A stretch of DNA of 64,000 bases from Flammeovirga yaeyamensis. Lineage in GTDB: Bacteria > Bacteroidota > Bacteroidia > Cytophagales > Flammeovirgaceae. The stretch covers positions 3,953,501 to 4,017,500 of the forward strand of contig NZ_CP076132.1 of assembly GCF_018736045.1 (NCBI RefSeq), written 5' to 3'. The notes under the pieces were generated by a model. The model made no database searches. It worked only from the letters and a program-made list of their open reading frames with translations, and was not told where the DNA came from. The position numbers and the translations under genes were made by a program. The stretch's first letter is position 1. The number at the start of each line of letters is the position of its first letter. Positions 63,385-64,000 of the stretch are shown piece by piece.

Positions 63385-64000
63385 TTAAAATTCGGGTACG
63401 ATCGCAAACATGATCCCGTATTTTCTACTCGCAGTTTCCTGATAAGTAGCTCTGTATAAAAACATCACTTTCACCATTCTAAAAATATTCTCTATCCCAC
63501 CTCCTACTTCTACATAAGGTACCGATGGGTCTAAACTTCCAAATGTCGGATCGTCTTTATCCCATGGATTTACATTGGCAGCTAAGTTCTCATCAGAAAC
63601 TCCTCCCCATAGTAAATTGGTAATCCCAAACGTTTTGATGTTCCACTTTTTCACTAAAGGAATACGATTCATAAATAAACCTTCGAAGTGATGAAACATC
63701 CGGATACTTCCGTAAGCATCCGACATAAACTCCCCAAAGCCCATCAAGTTATAACTCGATCGATCATAGATGTATCTTAAATTATTTCCTCTATGTACAA
63801 ATAATAAAGGGAAGGGAACTGTTGAAGGAGTCCATCCTGCAGAGGCAACGTAATCTAATCTACCAATTGCTCCTAACTTGAAACGATGACTAATACTCAT
63901 ACTTACTTTATGATAGCTGTCCGTTGCATTCAACACATTGGGTAAACCTCTACTATAATTTATTGATATATACGGCAGCTTTCCATTAGCCGCTATATAC
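63385..64000 (-). CDS. DUF5686-type outer-membrane protein, C-terminal part only
   Basis: The frame is open beyond the right window edge, so only the last 200 or so residues are seen; an apparent GTG start at 63936 is internal. The visible part is the barrel end typical of DUF5686: SYNLMGFGEFMSDAYGSIRMFHHFEGLFMNRIPLVKKWN, then TNLLWGGVSDEN, ending YGIMFAIVPEF. Full-length members carry an N-terminal carboxypeptidase-regulatory-like domain and are about 800 residues long. The function is unknown. Confidence 0.78.
   Translation of the reverse strand, partial: YIAANGKLPYISINYSRGLPNVLNATDSYHKVSMSISHRFKLGAIGRLDYVASAGWTPSTVPFPLLFVHRGNNLRYIYDRSSYNLMGFGEFMSDAYGSIRMFHHFEGLFMNRIPLVKKWNIKTFGITNLLWGGVSDENLAANVNPWDKDDPTFGSLDPSVPYVEVGGGIENIFRMVKVMFLYRATYQETASRKYGIMFAIVPEF

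Noticed and set aside
63385-63936. Separate 183-aa gene starting with GTG at 63936
   Set aside because: The frame continues without a stop to the window edge and the sequence is the C-terminal barrel of a larger DUF5686 protein.

Overview
This 64-kb window comes from an AT-rich bacterial chromosome that reads as Bacteroidota, most likely order Cytophagales and possibly a Flammeovirga relative. The genus is an inference. Supporting signs are promoters of the TTG/TTTG...TAnnTTTG type, few Shine-Dalgarno sites, many outer-membrane barrels with AQ-type signal peptides, Bacteroidota-restricted domains (DUF6089, DUF4251, DUF5683, DUF5686) and the parA-parB-DUF5683-dapB-lepB gene order. Almost everything is chromosomal core. 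No insertion sequence, prophage, integrase or CRISPR array was seen.

Layout. 1-8.4 kb: a PD40/TolB-like protein (cut by the window edge), pyruvate dehydrogenase E2, an S41 protease with a partner envelope protein, and a FadL-like porin with two coupled unknown genes. 8.4-18.9 kb: DivIVA-like protein, folB, a CarH-like MerR/B12 regulator, nadC, a structured small RNA, a histidine kinase, a menI-like thioesterase, a HAD phosphatase with an MFS exporter, and an S1/P1 nuclease. 19-34.8 kb: outer-membrane barrels, clpS-recR, tatC, a cell-wall amidase, a chromate transporter, an asparagine synthase, an isolated cas6, an M50 protease and an RluA-type pseudouridine synthase. 34.85-35.5 kb: six tandem tRNA-Asp genes. 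35.6-42.2 kb: the branched-chain amino-acid operon ilvE-ilvD-ilvB-ilvN-ilvA, preceded by a leader peptide rich in Ile/Leu/Val and a terminator/antiterminator pair. 42.4-53.4 kb: a plus-strand run with a polysaccharide deacetylase, parAB-DUF5683-dapB-lepB, an S46 peptidase, tsaD and lgt. 53.4-64 kb: a repeat and a DnaA-box-rich gap, gcvP, a CotH-like probable pseudokinase, an LpxR-like barrel, and a minus-strand set of envelope genes.

Most notable non-coding content. (i) A dispersed repeat of about 240 bp is present twice (29401 and 53404), each copy starting at the stop codon of a plus-strand gene. Three hairpins are kept in both copies by wobble and compensatory changes, and one of them is an intrinsic terminator. 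(ii) A minus-strand RNA of about 180 nt (12856-13035) has its own promoter, an 8-bp closing stem and two adjacent cUUCGg hairpins. (iii) A possible pseudoknotted RNA (28021-28178) ends in a strong terminator in front of chrA. (iv) An ilv attenuator can be read base by base.

Functionally the window is housekeeping: amino-acid, NAD and folate biosynthesis, chromosome partition, protein export and lipoprotein processing, tRNA modification, and outer-membrane proteins. Regulation by RNA structure is the recurring theme. Family names come from motifs read by eye; no database search was run.
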